Part shown: positions 5,025 through 5,673 of the stretch, piece by piece | Position numbering within the stretch: position 1 is the stretch's first letter | Layout of the letters: each line of letters starts with the position of its first letter | Notes under the pieces: model-generated | What the model was told of the DNA's origin: nothing | Seen by the model: only the letters and a program-made list of their open reading frames with translations | Database searches by the model: none | Program-made: the position numbers and the translations under genes | NCBI GenBank assembly: GCA_001766965.1 | Contig: MEKM01000005.1 | Location: 1-5,673, forward strand | Length of the DNA: 5,673 nt | DNA from: Acidobacteria bacterium RIFCSPHIGHO2_01_FULL_67_28 | Lineage (GTDB): Bacteria > Acidobacteriota > Terriglobia > Acidiferrales > 2-02-FULL-67-57 | Direction of reading: 5' to 3'

Positions 5025-5673
5025 CTAGATCGAGCGCACCGAAAGCTGAAGGAGGTCGTCCACCTGCATGGTTTCGCGGGTGGCGAAAGGCTCGCCGTAG
5101 CGCGCCCCGATGAGCCCGCCGTAGTAGCCGCAGAGCGTCGCCATCCGCTCTTCCAGCCCGGTCAGCGGGATGTGGACGCCCCGCTGCACGCGCGGGCCGT
5201 CGAACTGCGACCGATAGCAGGCGATGGCGCGCGCCCGCCGCGCGTAGTCGCGCGTGATGTCGACGACAAACGTGGGCTGCACGCCGCGCGGGACGTCGAA
5301 GAGCAGCGCGTAGAGAATCTTGAACGGCCGGTGCGGCGCCCCGGGCAAATCGAGTTTTTCCAGGCCGGCGAGGTAGGCCGCCTGTTGGCCCAGCCGGCAG
5401 GCGTTGACGTGGTCGGGATGGCGTCCCTCCCAGTAAGGCAGAATCAAAACGCGCGGGCGCAGCGCCCGGATGCGCGCCGCCACCAGGAGCTTCCAGTCGA
5501 GCCGCGGTTCGAGGTGGGCGTCGGGCAGGCCGAGGTTTTCTCGCGTGTGCGCGCCGAGCGCGCGGGCGGCGGCGCGGGCTTCGCGGGCGCGGAGCTCGGG
5601 CGTGCCGCGCGTGCCCATTTCGCCGCGCGTCAGGTCGAGGATGCCGACGCGATACCCGCGGCGGACGCACTGC
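5025..5673 (-). CDS. bshB1: BshB1-like bacillithiol deacetylase (PIG-L family), N-terminus cut by window
   Basis: The 215 visible codons match the BshB1 branch of the LmbE/PIG-L zinc deacetylases. BshB1 removes the acetyl group from N-acetylglucosaminyl-malate, the second step of bacillithiol synthesis, in the cytoplasm. Visible family marks: VGILDLTRGEMGTRGTPELR, RENLGLPDA, the HPDH motif in EGRHPDHVNA (codons at about 5409-5420), FVVDIT, YRSQF, and GARYGEPF near the C-terminus. Full-length members are about 235-240 residues, so roughly 20-25 residues, including the expected AHPDD zinc motif, lie beyond base 5673. The in-frame ATG at 5618 is not the start, because family similarity continues through it to the window edge. 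The TAG at 5025 is only 7 bp from the convergent dedA stop. A wider-specificity PIG-L deacetylase is possible but less likely, given the LTRGE-MGTRGTPE block. Confidence 0.88.
   Translation of the reverse strand, partial: QCVRRGYRVGILDLTRGEMGTRGTPELRAREARAAARALGAHTRENLGLPDAHLEPRLDWKLLVAARIRALRPRVLILPYWEGRHPDHVNACRLGQQAAYLAGLEKLDLPGAPHRPFKILYALLFDVPRGVQPTFVVDITRDYARRARAIACYRSQFDGPRVQRGVHIPLTGLEERMATLCGYYGGLIGARYGEPFATRETMQVDDLLQLSVRSI

Noticed and set aside
4921..5670. 249-codon minus-strand frame over bshB1
   Set aside because: It is the out-of-frame shadow of bshB1, very rich in arginine, proline and alanine, and overlaps the 3' end of dedA.

Overview
This is a GC-rich bacterial chromosome segment. 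I found six complete protein genes, one gene cut by the right edge, and an unusual short-period repeat at the left edge. The likely source is an Acidobacteriota member: the window combines a tandem pair of DUF507 genes, a BshB1-type bacillithiol deacetylase, a KimA-like potassium permease and a stand-alone secreted M48 protease. Some Deltaproteobacteria-like lineages could share part of this set, so the phylum is an inference. There are no mobile-element genes, CRISPR arrays, tRNAs or rRNAs that I can support.

Layout. Bases 13-117 hold fifteen 7-bp units in one unbroken phase, drifting gradually in sequence. Next comes a minus-strand pair: a KimA/YdaO-like K+ importer (391-2223) followed 2 bp later by an unknown 85-residue protein (131-388). 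From the opposite side of a 124-bp divergent gap, two adjacent 92-residue DUF507 genes (2348-2626 and 2627-2905) run on the plus strand. A strong, probably bidirectional terminator (2919-2961) separates them from a convergent minus-strand M48 metalloprotease with a signal peptide (2972-3967).

A 192-bp divergent intergenic region (3968-4159) carries two inverted repeats. A plausible sigma-70 promoter has its -35 box in the loop of the larger one. This promoter faces a GTG-started unknown 70-residue protein (4160-4372) and a DedA-family membrane protein (4388-5017). DedA converges, with only 7 bp between stop codons, on a BshB1-like deacetylase (5025-5673) whose N-terminus lies beyond the window.

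Functional themes are envelope and ion homeostasis (K+ uptake, DedA lipid transport, periplasmic proteolysis) and low-molecular-weight thiol synthesis. The genes form several short transcription units, not one system. I see no clear new multi-gene system. The least explained items are the drifting heptamer array, the hairpin-embedded promoter, and the two small unknown proteins tied to membrane transport genes.
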